A stretch of 64,000 bases of DNA from Astropecten irregularis (Eukaryota > Echinodermata > Asteroidea > Paxillosida > Astropectinidae). Below, piece after piece: positions 11,258 to 42,185 of the stretch (position 1 is its first letter; each line of letters opens with the position of its first letter). The notes under the pieces were generated by a model. The model searched no databases. It was given only the letters and a program-made list of their open reading frames with translations, and was not told where the DNA came from. The stretch is from positions 12,817,217 to 12,881,216 of the forward strand of contig OZ020246.1 in the NCBI GenBank assembly GCA_963971285.1, written 5' to 3'. A program made the position numbers and the translations under genes.

Positions 11258-13006
11258 TTACTGTTCTGAGTACCATCTGCATTTATCCGGTATTGCGATT
11301 GACACAGCAATGTTTGTGTGTAAAAAGGAACCGCAAATTCATTGTATAGCCGGCCTGTGGAAAGCAAAAAAAGAGAGAGAAGACCCAATCGTCTGACCAT
11401 AAAACAAACAATTTAATGAATAAAGAAAGAGAGACATCTCAGTTTTTGTTTATTTGCAGCACAGAAAATTAGAATATCCGGGATGCGCTCCAAAAGTCCT
11501 AAGAAGCTTTTATTAGTGTAGTGTATAGCCAGGTCAAAAAAATTGAAGAGGCATAGTGTATAGTTCTAACTGAAAGTGGTTAATCAGGTGGTTGGGGTAG
11601 GGGTAGGGGTGGGATGTGGGTGGGTGGGTTGGGGTGTGGATTTGTTGAGGTGGAAAGGGGCAGATGAATGAAGAAAGGGGGAAAAGAAGAATGGGAGACA
11701 GGGATTGATTAAAGAAAGATGGAAGTAAAGAGGGGAAGATGGATACCCAAGGTTTCGACCAACTTAAATTGACACTTTTCATCTTGCTCAGTCGGGATTC
11801 TGCTCACCCTTAATCTGTATTTGGCAGCGTTATCAAGGGTGAAGTGGCGAGATATAAACGCATTTGCAAACACGAAAGGGATTTTGTGACAGAATTTGCA
11901 AATTTCTTGAACTATTGCAAGAGCAACAGTAAAGTACACCAACCTCGATTCAATATAAAGTTGAACCAAAGGGATCCTGTCATTTCTTTATATTAGAAAA
12001 TAAACCAGGATGACAGTTTTTTCAATTGGTTGTTATGTGGACTAAAACACATAAAACGAACAATCATTATCTCGCATCTATGATTATTCAAAGGACAACA
12101 AAAATGCTAAAAGGTGACTGATGAAGTGCGGCAAAATAACGGTCAGAAAATATGTTTTGAACCCTCCATAAAAAAGGAAAAATCCTAGGGATCAGCATAC
12201 ATGTATTATCAACGGAAAAAATTGTTCTTTGAAAGACTTTCTCCTTCCCTTTTCTTGGTTTCCCTCTTGCATGCATTTCGATTTGCTCAACCGATCTTTG
12301 TGCACGACAGCTAAACAGCCCGCAAGTTGGATTTGTCTCTGTTTTTGCAAAATATATTATACTCTTATATAGACGAGTGGTATGTCAAATTACCCTACTA
12401 TTCCACTCTTCCTATTAACACAAGTTCCGTTTGCTCTTCTCAGTCTGGACCCACCACATGATGGTTTTGTCTGCCCACTGTTCCATCTGCCTACCTTCCA
12501 CCTCTTGACCTCAAACTAACCAATACCTCCATTTTTCTTTCCCCATCCCTGTCTCCCTTTCTTCTTTTCTCCCTTTCTTCTTTTCCCCCTTTCTTCATTC
12601 ATCTGCCCCTTTCCTCCTCAACAAACCCCCACCCCAACCCACCCACCCACACCCCACCCCTACCCCAACCCCAACCACCTGATTAACCACTTTCAGTTAG
12701 AACTATACACTATGCCTCTTCAAGTTTTTTGGCCTCGCTATACACTACACTGATAAAAGCTTCTTAAAACTTGTGGAGCGCATCCCGGTTCTTCTAATTT
12801 TCTGTGCTACAAATAAGCAAAAACTGAGATGTCTCTCTTTCTTTATTCATTGTTTGTTTTATTGTCAGACGATTGGGTCTTCTCTCTCTTTGTTTGCTTT
12901 CCACAGGCCGGCTATACATGTACGAATTTGCTGTTCCTTTTTACACACAAACATTGCTGTGTCAATTGCAATACAGGATGCATGCAGATGGTACTCAGGA
13001 CAGTAA

Positions 13007-13041
13007 CTCGCCGCGGCGAGATACTAACTCGCCGCGGCGAG
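13007..13041. repeat. 21-bp subrepeats, right arm of foldback
   Basis: Two copies of CTCGCCGCGGCGAG (13007 and 13028), spaced 21 bp, in inverted order relative to the left arm. The different copy number (2 against 4) shows that the arms have expanded or contracted independently. Confidence 0.95.
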
Positions 13042-13361
13042 ATAGCAACTCGAATTTTTTTTTTTGCAGGTGGCCCTTATACTCTTCCGTACTTTTGCGT
13101 TTTTTTGCGCCTCTAAAAAGTGGCACCTCGCCCCGGTCCCAAGATAACCACTGTGCATCCATTTATATTTCTAATGGGATATGGGTTTTTATAAGGACAT
13201 CCCCTCCATTTTGTAGAACCTGGTTGAAACTCCATATATAAACTCTTTATATATTAACAACTTGAATAACTTCAAACAGACAATATCTGGATTGCATGGC
13301 ATTTCAAATCATTTAATATGTTATTAGCAGAAAGTTCTTTTCGAAAATATCTCCATAAAGC

Positions 13362-13710
13362 TTTCCTTATTATGTATAATAGTGCATGCATTCGTACTGA
13401 GGACGGAATCTTTACATTTTGTACATAAATATAATAATATGTCTCCCAAATTAATTTATTACTGACTCAATATCACAAATATGTAATAAGGTGTGTTATA
13501 TATTTGCATATGGACTGCCATGGAAACCTTTGTTTATTATGTATAAAACATGCATTCGTACTTATTAACTAGCATTAAGGACGGAGTCTTTAAGGAATAA
13601 CTATATACATCTGTACATACAGATAATATGCCTCCCAAACTTATTACTGATTCAATATCACAAATAGCTGTGATATACATTGTATATTTGTATAGGAACT
13701 CAAGATCTTG
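13362..13710. repeat. Diverged tandem duplication, ~190-bp unit
   Basis: Two adjacent AT-rich units share TTATTATGTATAA, GCATGCATTCGTACT, GGACGGAATCTTTA (second copy GGACGGAGTCTTTA), TATGTCTCCCAAA (second copy TATGCCTCCCAAA) and CAATATCACAAATA in the same order. No coding potential. The rest of 13100-14190 is plain AT-rich sequence in which I see nothing else. Confidence 0.7.
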
Positions 13711-14197
13711 TGGATAATTCTACAGATAGTAGGTTTTCAGTCTAAATTTGGTGACAGCTCTCGAGCCACGTCATGAGTCGGGTTAGTTTCAACATGGGTC
13801 AAGCTCTTTACGGTGTTTAAAGTCATACAGTGTGAAAATGTACAATGCTGAGAATTATCACAGTATGAAAAGGCCTATGTATCTTTTTACTGTACGTTTA
13901 GTGTTGATATCCCCATTGGTCATATAATTTACTATGCAATAAAGTCACATCAACTGATAATTTACAACAGATACTAAGATCAAAATTTATTCAAAAAGGC
14001 ACATTAACATATTGAATATTTACACAAGTTTCAATTGCTTTTTTTTTGCACTAGGACGGTATAATTGTTGGCCTGAAGAGTAATTACCACAGATTTCATG
14101 TGTGCAAGTTCAAGACATTCAGGCAACCATTATCACTGGGACACCACCATCACTACCTCGACCAGCCACAGGTGCGATATTGTGTTAAGAACCAAAA

Positions 14198-14668
14198 AGC
14201 AGCGTTGTAGTCGAGTACTTTTTTCCGAGTACCAAGTACTGCCGAGTACTTTGACTGCCGAATACAAGAACTGGTTTCCGAGTACAAGTACTAACCACAG
14301 TAACCAGTACTAAACCGCATGACCATTGTGAAGTACCATAGCATAATTCACGTACGGTCCTTCGATTAAGTACGCCCACAGACAGCGAATATGACCGATA
14401 CGTTAATGGTCCTACATTTGGCCTTCTTTTTGTCAGAACTGTATCGCTTATCAGTTCTTTAAGGTCAATATTTTTTATCGAGTACTGTAAATTTAGTACG
14501 AGAACTTAGATGCTCAAGTACAATTTATTCGATGTCAAGTTAAGAGTATTTTGTAGCCAGAGTACAAAAATCGTTGTTCGAGTATTACTCGGACTTGGAC
14601 GTTCGAGTACATGTACGGGTGCAAGTTCTCTGAAAACGGTACTCGAGTATGAGTACTACAACACTGCT
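14198..14668. mobile_element. Foldback element rich in GAGTACT motifs
   Basis: The ends are inverted: AGCAGCGTTGTAGTCGAGTA at the left, and AGCAGTGTTGTAGTACTCAT as the reverse complement of the right end. The interior holds many short CGAGTAC/GAGTACT words (themselves near-palindromic) on both strands, so the whole can fold into a branched hairpin. It lies about 300 bp beyond the stop codon of CCDC113 and may overlap its 3'UTR. Confidence 0.7.
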
Positions 14669-14960
14669 TAAAAGGATATTTCTGGATTCAAAGTTCAAAC
14701 CTTGCCTTACCCAGCATCTTTCATTCTGATTCTTACAGAGATTTCCCAGGAGATTCTTCAAAAGGTCCTCCCCAAAAACCAAACCATTTATGTCGAGATG
14801 TCTTGCTCTACAACTTCAAACCGGTAAGCAGACTCTTTAACAATCAACTCGAAAAGTCTTCACAAACTTCAAAAAGGTCAACCCCACAAATTATATTTAA
14901 CAAAAACTTGGGCAACCGTCGGACGGAATGATAAGTCTGGACCTCTGCACCCATGCTCTC

Positions 14961-17900
14961 TTATGCTTCCAGGGCCCAGTTCTGTTGACTGTTCATCTTC
15001 ATGGTGTTCCACGTCTTACGATGTGTCTTCAGGGCCATCTGTGTCAGGAAAAAGACCGATCATTAATGACTAAGTGAGATTTTATTCAACAAGAGGAATT
15101 TCCTCAAACATTTGCCGGAGAAATGTTACAATATCAATCACATATTAGCAGATTCTTGAGCAAAGAGCTGTTTCCAAAAAATCTTAACATCTTTGAAATT
15201 CACGTCGGTGAAGGGCAGGCCTAATTTGCATATCTTTGAAAATTAACAAGGAGAAATGTACAACTGGAAAACAACATTCTACATTTGTGTTTGAGAATTG
15301 TTTGCTGCCCTTGTTTGCCGTCCATGTTCATGAGAAATGTAAAAAACCTAACAAGTTCGAAGACCAAAATGTGTCTCAAGACAAACATCAGTGAAGGACC
15401 GAAACATCTGCGAAGGTTTTATCCACAAACTAAAATGTGTTAAAAGACCAAACTGCCTCAAGACTGAAACATGTTTCACGACTTGAATATGTTGACAGAC
15501 AATGTGTATCTAGACCAAAACATGCAGAAAAACTTCCACAAGTCTAACTCCCAGATATAATTGTTGTTGATCAATCAACTACTGTACAGTGGTAGCTGTC
15601 TGTCTATGGATCTTACCTCTGCTATGTCCACTTTTCTCTCCCAGCTCTTGACTGTCTTGGCCAGCTCGTACAAGTCTGCCTTCTCCTGGACGTACTCCAC
15701 CACATCAGGCACTCTGAAGTCGCCAAGCTGCTGACGCAGGCGCCGATTCAACTCCTCTGCTTTGGCTCTCTCCTAACAACCCAGACAAAAGAGTAAGGTT
15801 AATTTCTACCGCGGGTATTTCTCAAAGAGAAGTCTAGTTTGCGTAGGAAAATTTTACCCACATTACCAACAAAAAGCCCACAAATGCATATTGTTTGCCA
15901 GTGGTTTTCAGCTGATTAGAAAAGATAGCAATCTACCATGTGACTACCATGTGCCTAGCATGTGACCGCCATGTGACCATCACTGAAGATTAAAAGAGAA
16001 TGAGAGTTAGGAGGGCCGGAAGCGTTTCGATCCTATTAGTTTTGATCCTACTAGGATTGAAACACGTAAAGCCTTCCTAACTCCAAGCATTTTATATATT
16101 TCAGCCTTTTCAGGTCATTTTTGGCTGATGAGCAGTTTACAGCAGTTTATTACTTGTATTGAGAATACAATACGATTGGAATAACTGAATACACATGTAA
16201 TTAGAGTATCATCAAACATACACTAATTGTTGTTGTTTTTGTCAAGCCTAGCAGATATTAAAGTAAGATGTCATGTGACTTACCGCCTCTACTGTTTCAG
16301 TCTCCACATCAATTCTTGTAAGCAGTTCGTTCCTGGATGTTATCTCGCTTTTCAGTCTGTCCGACTCCAAAGTTAAAGTGTGAAGTTTTTTCTGAAAGCA
16401 ACAAAATTTGCGATAGAACCCGTTATCCAAAAATACTAACACTTAGAAATCCCAAGTGTACCCGTTTGTTGACAGGATATCGCATTGGGTAGGAGGGACT
16501 ATTAAATCATCATTTAATGCCGAATTTAACATTGTAACCTTTTGCATACAGTGGAATGCCATTATAACGAACATGCCCGGATGCACAGAAATTGTTCGTT
16601 ATAGTGAACAATGTTCAGCAGGCCTATACATAGTACATACAAATTGGGAGCCAAGGATGATGTTCGGTAAAGCCAAATGTTTGGTATAGCGGTGTTCATT
16701 GTACAGCATTAATTATGAAATTGGAAGCTTGTGAAAAACCTGTTTTGTTTGGTATTGTACCTTGTAAGAATTGAGGACCTGTAGAGTGTTACCAGCCATT
16801 AGTTTGAGTCTCAGCAAATCCTGATTACGCTCGTCTATCTTCTCCAGGTACTGACTGTTCTCAATCTTCAGCTGCTGGAAATCAACTTCATGGAGAACCT
16901 CACCCATCTCTTCTTTCTGCATTGCGAGAAAACAGATTTTAGTCACGTTACTTTGCTTGAAATTTAACAGGTTTATCAAGTGTAGCCCTTTTGTCCGTTA
17001 CTTTCACCCATTTGTGTGTGATACATGCTTGTAGTTGTCTGTGTTTCGTCACTGTTGTGATAAAAATGTCAGTAGACGTCGAAGACATTACCATTGCCTT
17101 GCCTTTAGCTACTCAACCTGCCCCAGACGACCCTAGCACTGAATGGTTTTATGTGATTCTATGGGTGTGTTCGTTAGCTTCCACAAGTCGACACCAGTTA
17201 CCCTTGTCACTGGTATGCACCCTCTCGCTCATTTTGTGCAGTATACACAACTATTCCCAGGTCAGGGCTACCCCATGGAATCTAAACGAATGCACCCTTT
17301 ACGAGTACTTCAGGTCTGATATCAGATTTGGTCATTCGGTCTGGATTTCATGGAATCCAATTTGTCAGTTTCTATTTGTCTCTCCCTGCCAAGAACCTCT
17401 CCTTCAAGCTTAGGGCTTTACCTGTTTGAGTTGTAGGTGAAGCTTCTTCTTCTGCACCTTCAGCGTGGAGTTCTTCAATCGGAGTTTCTCAATCAAGGCA
17501 TCCCTGGAGCGTTGCTTGTCTTCAAAGTAGCGTACAACCTTCTCGGCAACCACTTTCCCCGTGCGGTTGTTTACTGACCCCTTTAGGATGTCCCGTTCGT
17601 ACTCATAGGAGGACTTCTTAAGCTCCGACAGGCGCACGTCAGCTTCCTCCATGACGGCCTTTTAGAAAGAGAAGGAGTGGAAAGATTAGGACCAGTCTGA
17701 TCTGGAGAATACCCTGAGTAAATCTCAATGAATAGCTCTCCCTTTTTAAAGTTGTTCGACCCAGAACTTGGGGAACTTTCTGTCTTAATTAAAACAGGGT
17801 TAACAACCAAATTTCGTTGTGTTGTGTAGGCCCCTATCACTTGTGATATTGTTCTTTGGCTATTGTTCACTGATCATGAATATCAAGTGAAATTTTTAAC

Positions 17901-19246
17901 AGTGGTTTGTTTTATTGAGCAAGACATTTTTGTGCTTAGCAGCTCCATGAAATTGGCCCCAGCTAGCTAGAAGTGAATTTTTAAGCTAGAAATGAATAAT
18001 CCAGTCAATTCTAAGAGGACTTGCCAACATTGTGATTGCTGAATACGCTTGGGTAGTTATCTTTTTTTCTGGCTAGCTTGTACACCATCACAAACAAGTG
18101 TGGATTTTGGAGAATAGCAGCCATTGCATGTGGCACTGTTGTACCAACTTCTGTGTAATCATGAATGTAGCTGGTAAAGACAGCCACAAGATGTTCATCA
18201 CGTGTCGATGAACATTTCAGCCAAGGCAAAAATGAAATCCGTTCGGACCTTGTAGGTGTCCAAGATCTTCTCCGCATCCTCCTTCAGCTTGTCAATCTCC
18301 TCCCGAAGTTCCTCAATCTCACGCTGGGCGATGTCGCACTTCTGCTCTGCGCTCAGCTTCAGGTGTTTGTCCACCCCACTCCCTTTGGACTTGGACCTCT
18401 TACGCATGACCCGGGCATCGTGGGTGGACTGGCTTGGGGTCGGGGCGGCGGCCATGGCCGTGGCAGTAGCCGTCAGATTGGGCTCGACACGCTTGAGGTA
18501 TTTTTCAAACATGATGGTCTCATTCTCAATCACCTTGTTTCCCAAACTGCAAGAGATTGTAAATTTCAAAATGAGTGAGTGAACAGTTTTGCTTGTACAT
18601 GTAGGCCTATGTTAATGTTAGAATAAATTTAAGCAAGCAATGATTAAATTCTAACGTCAATTAACGTTAAAGTTAGACTGAATGACAAAATGAAAGATTT
18701 AATGCCATCAAATGCATGTAGGCCTAGAATAGTAAATCCTGGTTTCATTTTTTATGTCAGCAGGCTGAATGTTTTGGAATGTTGGTCGGGTTTGGAGGGA
18801 ATGTGGCCAATAATATTTATTTATTAGGCCTAGGCCCCTACTAGCCATAATCTCGAAAATGGAAATTGAGTGGCACTGACACAATTTCACAAACAAAACT
18901 GCTCATGATTTGCTACGTGAGATTCTTTTTCCCAGACTTAGTGAAAGGCTGGTCCAGTTTCCGTAAACAAAGATAATTTAAAGAAAAGAGGAGTTTCTGA
19001 GTTATAGTCATTAGAAAGTTAAAAGGGGGCCAAAAACAGACAAATTATAAAGAACTAGCCAAGTGGAACGAGTTGCTTTTGTGAACCATTTATCTCCATT
19101 AATTGACACCGCCTTATTTTGAACACGAAATGAACCACTTACTTCAACTCTTCAAGCATTTGAAGCAAATCGCCGTAAGGTAGATATTGAAGAGGATCAT
19201 CCTGGGCATCTTGTGATGAAGTGGTGACACTTTCAACATCCGTCAT
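14961..19246 (-). CDS. CCDC113: CCDC113 (CFAP263), ciliary coiled-coil protein, complete
   Basis: Seven exons: 19246-19143, 18546-18249, 17658-17422, 16916-16761, 16391-16284, 15772-15617, 15038-14961. They join in frame to 378 aa; human CCDC113 is 377. Matching landmarks in order are N-terminal MTDVESV, MFEKYLKRVEP, a KSKGSG basic stretch, ERDILK, IEKLRLKNSTLKVQKKKL, VLHEVDFQQLKIENSQYLEK, GNTLQVLNSYK, KSWERKVDIAE and C-terminal MALKTHRKTWN. Nearly all of it is predicted coiled coil. In other animals it associates with CCDC96 at the base of the nexin-dynein regulatory complex and radial spoke 3 in motile cilia, and it has also been tied to centriolar satellites and ciliogenesis. The donor of exon 2 (AAG then GTCCGA) is weak, but phase and homology support it. 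The gene is head-to-head with the CK2 gene, 2.8 kb apart. Identification is confident. Confidence 0.96.
15994..16165. repeat. Dispersed repeat in CCDC113 intron 5
   Basis: Begins GAGTTAGGAGGGCCGGA and continues through TTTCGATCCTATTAG to CCTAACTCCAAGCATTTTAT. Related copies are at 42665-42810 and, more diverged, about 28203-28320. The first part is self-complementary (GAGTTAGGA against TCCTAACTC), so it is a hairpin element. Confidence 0.6.
16545..16710. repeat. Dispersed ATTATAACGAAC-type repeat in CCDC113 intron 4
   Basis: Starts ACAGTGGAATGCCATTATAA and continues CGAACATGCCCGGATG, GTTCGTTATAGTGAAC and GGGAGCCAAGGATGATGTTC. The same words recur at 36590-36905 and, in the opposite orientation, at 36930-37115. 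Non-coding. Confidence 0.65.
17917..17963. mobile_element. Solo end of the GGGGCCAATTTCAT hairpin element
   Basis: TGCTTAGCAGCTCCATGAAA followed by TTGGCCCC matches one terminal repeat of the full elements at 34779-35009 and 41361-41601. The other end was not seen, so this is a fragment within CCDC113 intron 2. Confidence 0.6.
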
Positions 19247-19369
19247 CGTTGAAATTTCGAAGTTTTAATGCGGTAAAATGGAGAAAAAAACTGCACAATA
19301 TCAAAATATACGTACAGTTACATGCAGTATGTACACACTGGCGCATGGCACAATGTCACCAATGAGGGC

Positions 19370-19383
19370 GTCTCCTTAGTAAC
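19370..19383. promoter_or_regulatory. RFX X-box match upstream of CCDC113
   Basis: GTCTCC-TT-AGTAAC fits the RFX consensus RYYNYY-(N1-3)-RRNRAC on either strand. Its near edge is 124 bp from the CCDC113 start codon, the usual place for ciliary X-boxes. The consensus is loose (about one chance match per 1-2 kb), so position and the second match at CFAP20 carry the argument. Confidence 0.5.
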
Positions 19384-37771
<18,388 letters not shown>

Positions 37772-39016
37772 AAGTCAACCCTTGAACCAGCATGACCAGC
37801 AAAATGCTCAAGGTTTGTGTCTGTGTCTACCATTGGTATATTATCCACACACAACACACACACACAACAACCTGACCTTAATTATCCTCAAGAACACGAT
37901 CCCGATACCACCACCCAGGGGCATCGTAATAAGTTTGGAAGGAATTTGGACAATTTTGGTTTGTTTTATTTATGGATGAATTTTTTTTTTTATTTCCTTC
38001 ATATTATTTTTTTGTGCTTCTTAAATATTTGTACTTTCAAACAAGTGTTAAAAAAAGATTTTTTTCCTGTATTATTGGAAGAATGTTGGATTTTTTTTTT
38101 TTTAGTTCACTGATACCTGTGCACCGATTTGAGTACCTAATACTTGCTTCTTTTCATGAAATGATGTAATATCAATTATAAGCATTGGTTGGGTGACCTT
38201 AAATCTTTTCAAATGACTTTCCCTTCAGAGGTCAAAGGTCAAAGGTTAAAGGTCGAACTGCCAGAATATGTCATCTTTACAAAGAATGATTTACGCAGAT
38301 TGAGTCATTGATAGTGGTCTGAATTACAATCTTTGATATAACCAAATCTCATCAAAACAGATGTTATGGTAAAAACCAGTTGTGTTGTAATGCATTGCTG
38401 ACAATTGTCATAATTATCGTCTTCTTTTTACTGATGAATTGTATAAACAATTATGATTCATTTCCCATTTTGTCCGTACAAAAGTCCATCAATGACATAG
38501 GGTTTTAATGGTTTACTCCATGGAAAGCTAGTTCCTCCTTGCTAGGTTAACAAAGTGGGCCTGTGATACAGTCCTTGATAATATTTTAAGTGGTTTGCTA
38601 ACACGGCAAAACATGGCTTTTGAACTCCAGGAGAACCGGTTGTTATCAAACGTTGATCTCTAAGAATGCATCTGGTACAGAGACGGTGCTTTTTTGTCGT
38701 TCGCTTACACGTTTCATGTTTGGCTTATACAACTTTTCTTGTTGGCATTTCACAGAGTTTGTGGTGTTTCCGAGTAATCAATTCTTGGTGCAAAACTGAT
38801 TATCTGCCTACCCCCCAAAAAAATATTCAAGCTTTCATCTTCTCATAAATCTGATATTGGACGAGGAAGTTTGAGTTTTTAAGAAAAAATGTTTGAATAT
38901 AAGACAAGGAACAGAATTTATGAAATTTAAGTTTGCAGTGCTTGCCTGCCAATAGGAATGGCAGTGGAATGTATGCTATCATAGTTGATAGTGTGTCATT
39001 AATGAGGGGCCGGCTC

Positions 39017-39169
39017 AGGATGGCATATGGGACACTTTGGAGAACCGGTCTTCAAGTCAGCAGCGCACGCGCACGCAATTGTGAGCGTGCGCGCGTTGTT
39101 TTGCGCGTGCGCTGTAGTGCGTGAGCGGTTGACTTGAAGACCGGTTCTCTAAAGTCTCCCATTGGCATG
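39017..39169. mobile_element. Hairpin element with GC-alternating core
   Basis: The arm GAGAACCGGTCTTCAAGTCA is mirrored by TGACTTGAAGACCGGTTCTC, a perfect 20-bp match extended outward by a less perfect CATATGGGACACTTTG against AAAGTCTCCCATTGGCATG. The ~60-bp core is alternating purine/pyrimidine GC (GCGCACGCGCACGC, GCGTGCGCGCG). Confidence 0.85.
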
Positions 39170-39520
39170 TTATCCCCGTGTCTGTGAGTCACTTTTCAAG
39201 TGTATGTCGGGGCGTTTCTTCCCTGATCAGGGAGTAAGGACTGCACAATGGAATGGCATTTTGAAGGAACTGTATCCAAGCTTAAAGATTTGGACTTTGA
39301 ATCCTTTTCCTTTTTAAAGGTATTTAAAAACTGAAAATAATCATTATGGACTAATCTACACATTCACCAAAAAGGTAACCAGCATCGACGACACTTTATC
39401 TTTCGTGATTATTAGCATCACATTTCAAACACAGCGCTGGATGTGTTTCATTCTTAAAGTCCAACACTTGATACTCACAGACATAGGACTAATGAATGCC
39501 TGATATTGTGCCCCGCCCCC

Positions 39521-39887
39521 TTAAAGGTAATATCATACTTTGGTTTTTTATCAAAGAAATACAGATTCATGGGCAGAAATATCAAGACAGATACAGTAAC
39601 AGTTATCTGTGAAAATTTCAGTCCCATACGGTGCCCACTTTTTTTAGAAAACAGTGAAAAACCGTCACAGTATTTCTTAAGTCTTTTCTCTTTTATTTTT
39701 GATCTTTTAAAAGATCAAAAAGATTTTTGGTCGTTGTTTTACAAATTTCTAGATAAATACACCATTTCAAGGGGAAACATTTTAACGGTAGGTTTCTACC
39801 AGCACCATCTTCATACCCTGAAAGTTATACGTAAATCTGTGAACATTTCTGTTTTGGTTTCTTACCAAAGTATGATACTACCTTTAA
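39521..39887. mobile_element. TTAA-ended short inverted-repeat element, best full copy
   Basis: TTAAAGGTAATATCATACTT at the left and AAGTATGATACTACCTTTAA at the right, 367 bp, with central palindrome GATCTTTTAAAAGATC. This is the least damaged member in the window and a good reference for the family. Intergenic. Confidence 0.88.
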
Positions 39888-41360
39888 CCTACAAATATAT
39901 TATATTTACGCACGTTGCCATCTGAAAAGAAGAATTGTGTCCATTCTTGCACTCAGCGTAATTCAGTACCTTGTCATGATCAGTGTACAAAATCTTTCCT
40001 TAAAGGTTAAAACCTTTTGTATCATGATATATTTTTTGGGTTATTTTACCACAATAGGAAACATTGTCAATTTTAGTTATTGCCCATTTCTTATCCTTAG
40101 ACAGTCTCCTTTGTTTTTTAATTTCCTTTATCTCTACCAAATGCAAGCATTGTATAGAAATTAAACAACCGACAACAAAATGTTTTGTTACTTTCTACCT
40201 TATTAAATAATTGTAGATTATTAACAAATTCACCCAAATGATAAAAAGATGATCATGAATTATGTATCTGATATATATAATGCCAAACACGTTTTGATTT
40301 CTTTTGTTCCCTTTTAGTTATTTGCAACGTGTGATGTGCCATTTTTTGTATTTGTCACTCAATGTTTTTAAGTATTCTAACATCACACACTGTGAAGGGG
40401 CATTAGCTAGTTCTCTCACCTCTTTAAATGGGTTGTATAAAACAATAGGGTGACGTATTCATGATTCTTGCTTAATAATAATTTTGTACTAAGGTCACCT
40501 TTTCATTGGAATAACCACATTTATACTTACACGTCTTGCATTGAAACCTTTGAAACCTACATGTAGCTTGTGCCACACATGAAGTCTTTTCTCCTTTTTA
40601 TTATTATCCAATTCCTGCTGCACATCTTCTTATTGAGCCAAGCATGAGACCAGTTCCATTTTAATTTGATTTGTTGAAGCTATCAGGAAACAAAAATATT
40701 AAAAAGAAGGTCAAAAGATCACATCTGGATTTAATTCTGGGTCAAAAAGAGAAGCCATAAAGTAATTAGGTCATATGACAGGACAAATATGTTTGTAATT
40801 AAAGTAAAAGAACAATAACCTGAATAGGTAGAATAGATTAATAGAGTTTCTAACAGTACCATAGTTTTTTCCAGTATTCAGGTGGGGTTGGTTGCAGTTA
40901 AAATTTTAGACGAGGACTTAAGTTCCCCCGGGAAAACAAAAATTTGAGAATGGTCTCCGTTCCGAAGTTCATTGGATCAACAGTGGCCAACTCAGTGCTC
41001 GGAATATTCCTGTCGTCTGATTGGCTCATTTTTGTTTTTGTCTGCGTCCTCACTCTGTTTCGAAATGGTGATGGGTTTTTTCTCTTTTTCGCGATTTTCC
41101 AAGAGGAAGAACCAGCAGAGAAGGCCCTGTGATTGAACACTGTGTACTTGTTGTGGTTTTTTAAATGATTTGATGGTATAAACAGTGTGTGGCTGATAAG
41201 AGTTTGCTTATTATGAGACGGATTGCCGAGCGGAAATTATGACAGAATTTTTTGCATAATTTTGTTGAAGTGAAGGAAAAAAAAGAACAAATTTCCAGCC
41301 ACGTTTCTTTGGTTGTCATCCAAAGTTTACTCTCAAGCAAGAGATACTTGCTTATTAACA

Positions 41361-41601
41361 GGGGCCAATTTCATAAAACTGTTAAGCGAAAAAATGTGCT
41401 TAGCACAATAATGTCTCTCCCAATAAAACAAACTACCATTGAAAATTCCATTTGATATTCATGGTCAGCGAACAACAGCCAAAGAACAATTGCAAGTGAT
41501 ACACAACACATGGAAATTTGGTTGTTAACCCTGTTTTTATAAAGACAGAAATGTCATGCTTAGCAAATTTCTGTGCCTAACAGTTTTATGAAATTGGCCC
41601 C
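41361..41601. mobile_element. GGGGCCAATTTCAT hairpin element
   Basis: 24-bp perfect terminal inverted repeats (GGGGCCAATTTCATAAAACT then GTTA) around 241 bp. Both ends contain further GCTTAGCA-like words. Non-coding. Confidence 0.88.
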
Positions 41602-42185
41602 AGACTTGTAGAATTTACTCATTAAGTTTGTCTGGAGTTCTCACACACATGGTGCATTGTGATTTGCTCATCCTTATAATTTTGTATAGACCATATTAAA
41701 AAGTCTTATGATTAAGAAACAGCAAAACACCATTTACTTAGTACCAAAGGGAGGACCCTTGTTCAAGTGTGATAATTTATATTATAACATTTAAGACGTG
41801 TGTAATAATACTATTACAATTAATTAAAACAAAAACAAAGAAAAAAACAGTATTGGCACTCCCGAAGCCAATCAGTTTGTGTTTAATGTAATGTTAATGT
41901 GGGCTTTATTTAACACTGGGCCTATTTTGCTAATTGAAGAGGAAAATGAATAAAGTGCATCATCAAACCTTTGCGCTTTATATACCTTGTTCTTGTGTGA
42001 TTTTGTGTGTGTTTTAATAGCATTGTTATCCCACATGATATTATGTTTCTGTTATAAGACATGTTCCCTTTCTTCGAATGGGGATTTTCAATATAGTATT
42101 TATTATAAGTCAAAATTTTTGTAACACATTTTGTAAAAATGTTGTCAGTGAATGTGGATTTTTTTTCTTTCCCTATTCTGATATT

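Larger units (their letters stand above)
11128..13095. mobile_element. Foldback element with ~550-bp inverted arms
   Basis: The left arm (about 11128-11710) is repeated in reverse complement at about 12541-13095. Shared landmarks in order are TACGGAAGAGTATAAGGGCC, a 21-bp subrepeat array, GCCGGCnnnnnnnnAAAGCA, a block ending in AGACATCTCAGTTTTTG, ATAGTTCTAACTGAAAGTGG, a G-rich (C-rich on the other arm) tract and ATGAATGAAGAAAGGGGGAA. The ~830-bp middle has no supported coding sequence. No transposase is visible, so it would be non-autonomous. The exact outer ends are uncertain, because short GGCGCC-like sequence outside each arm may belong to it. Confidence 0.85.
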
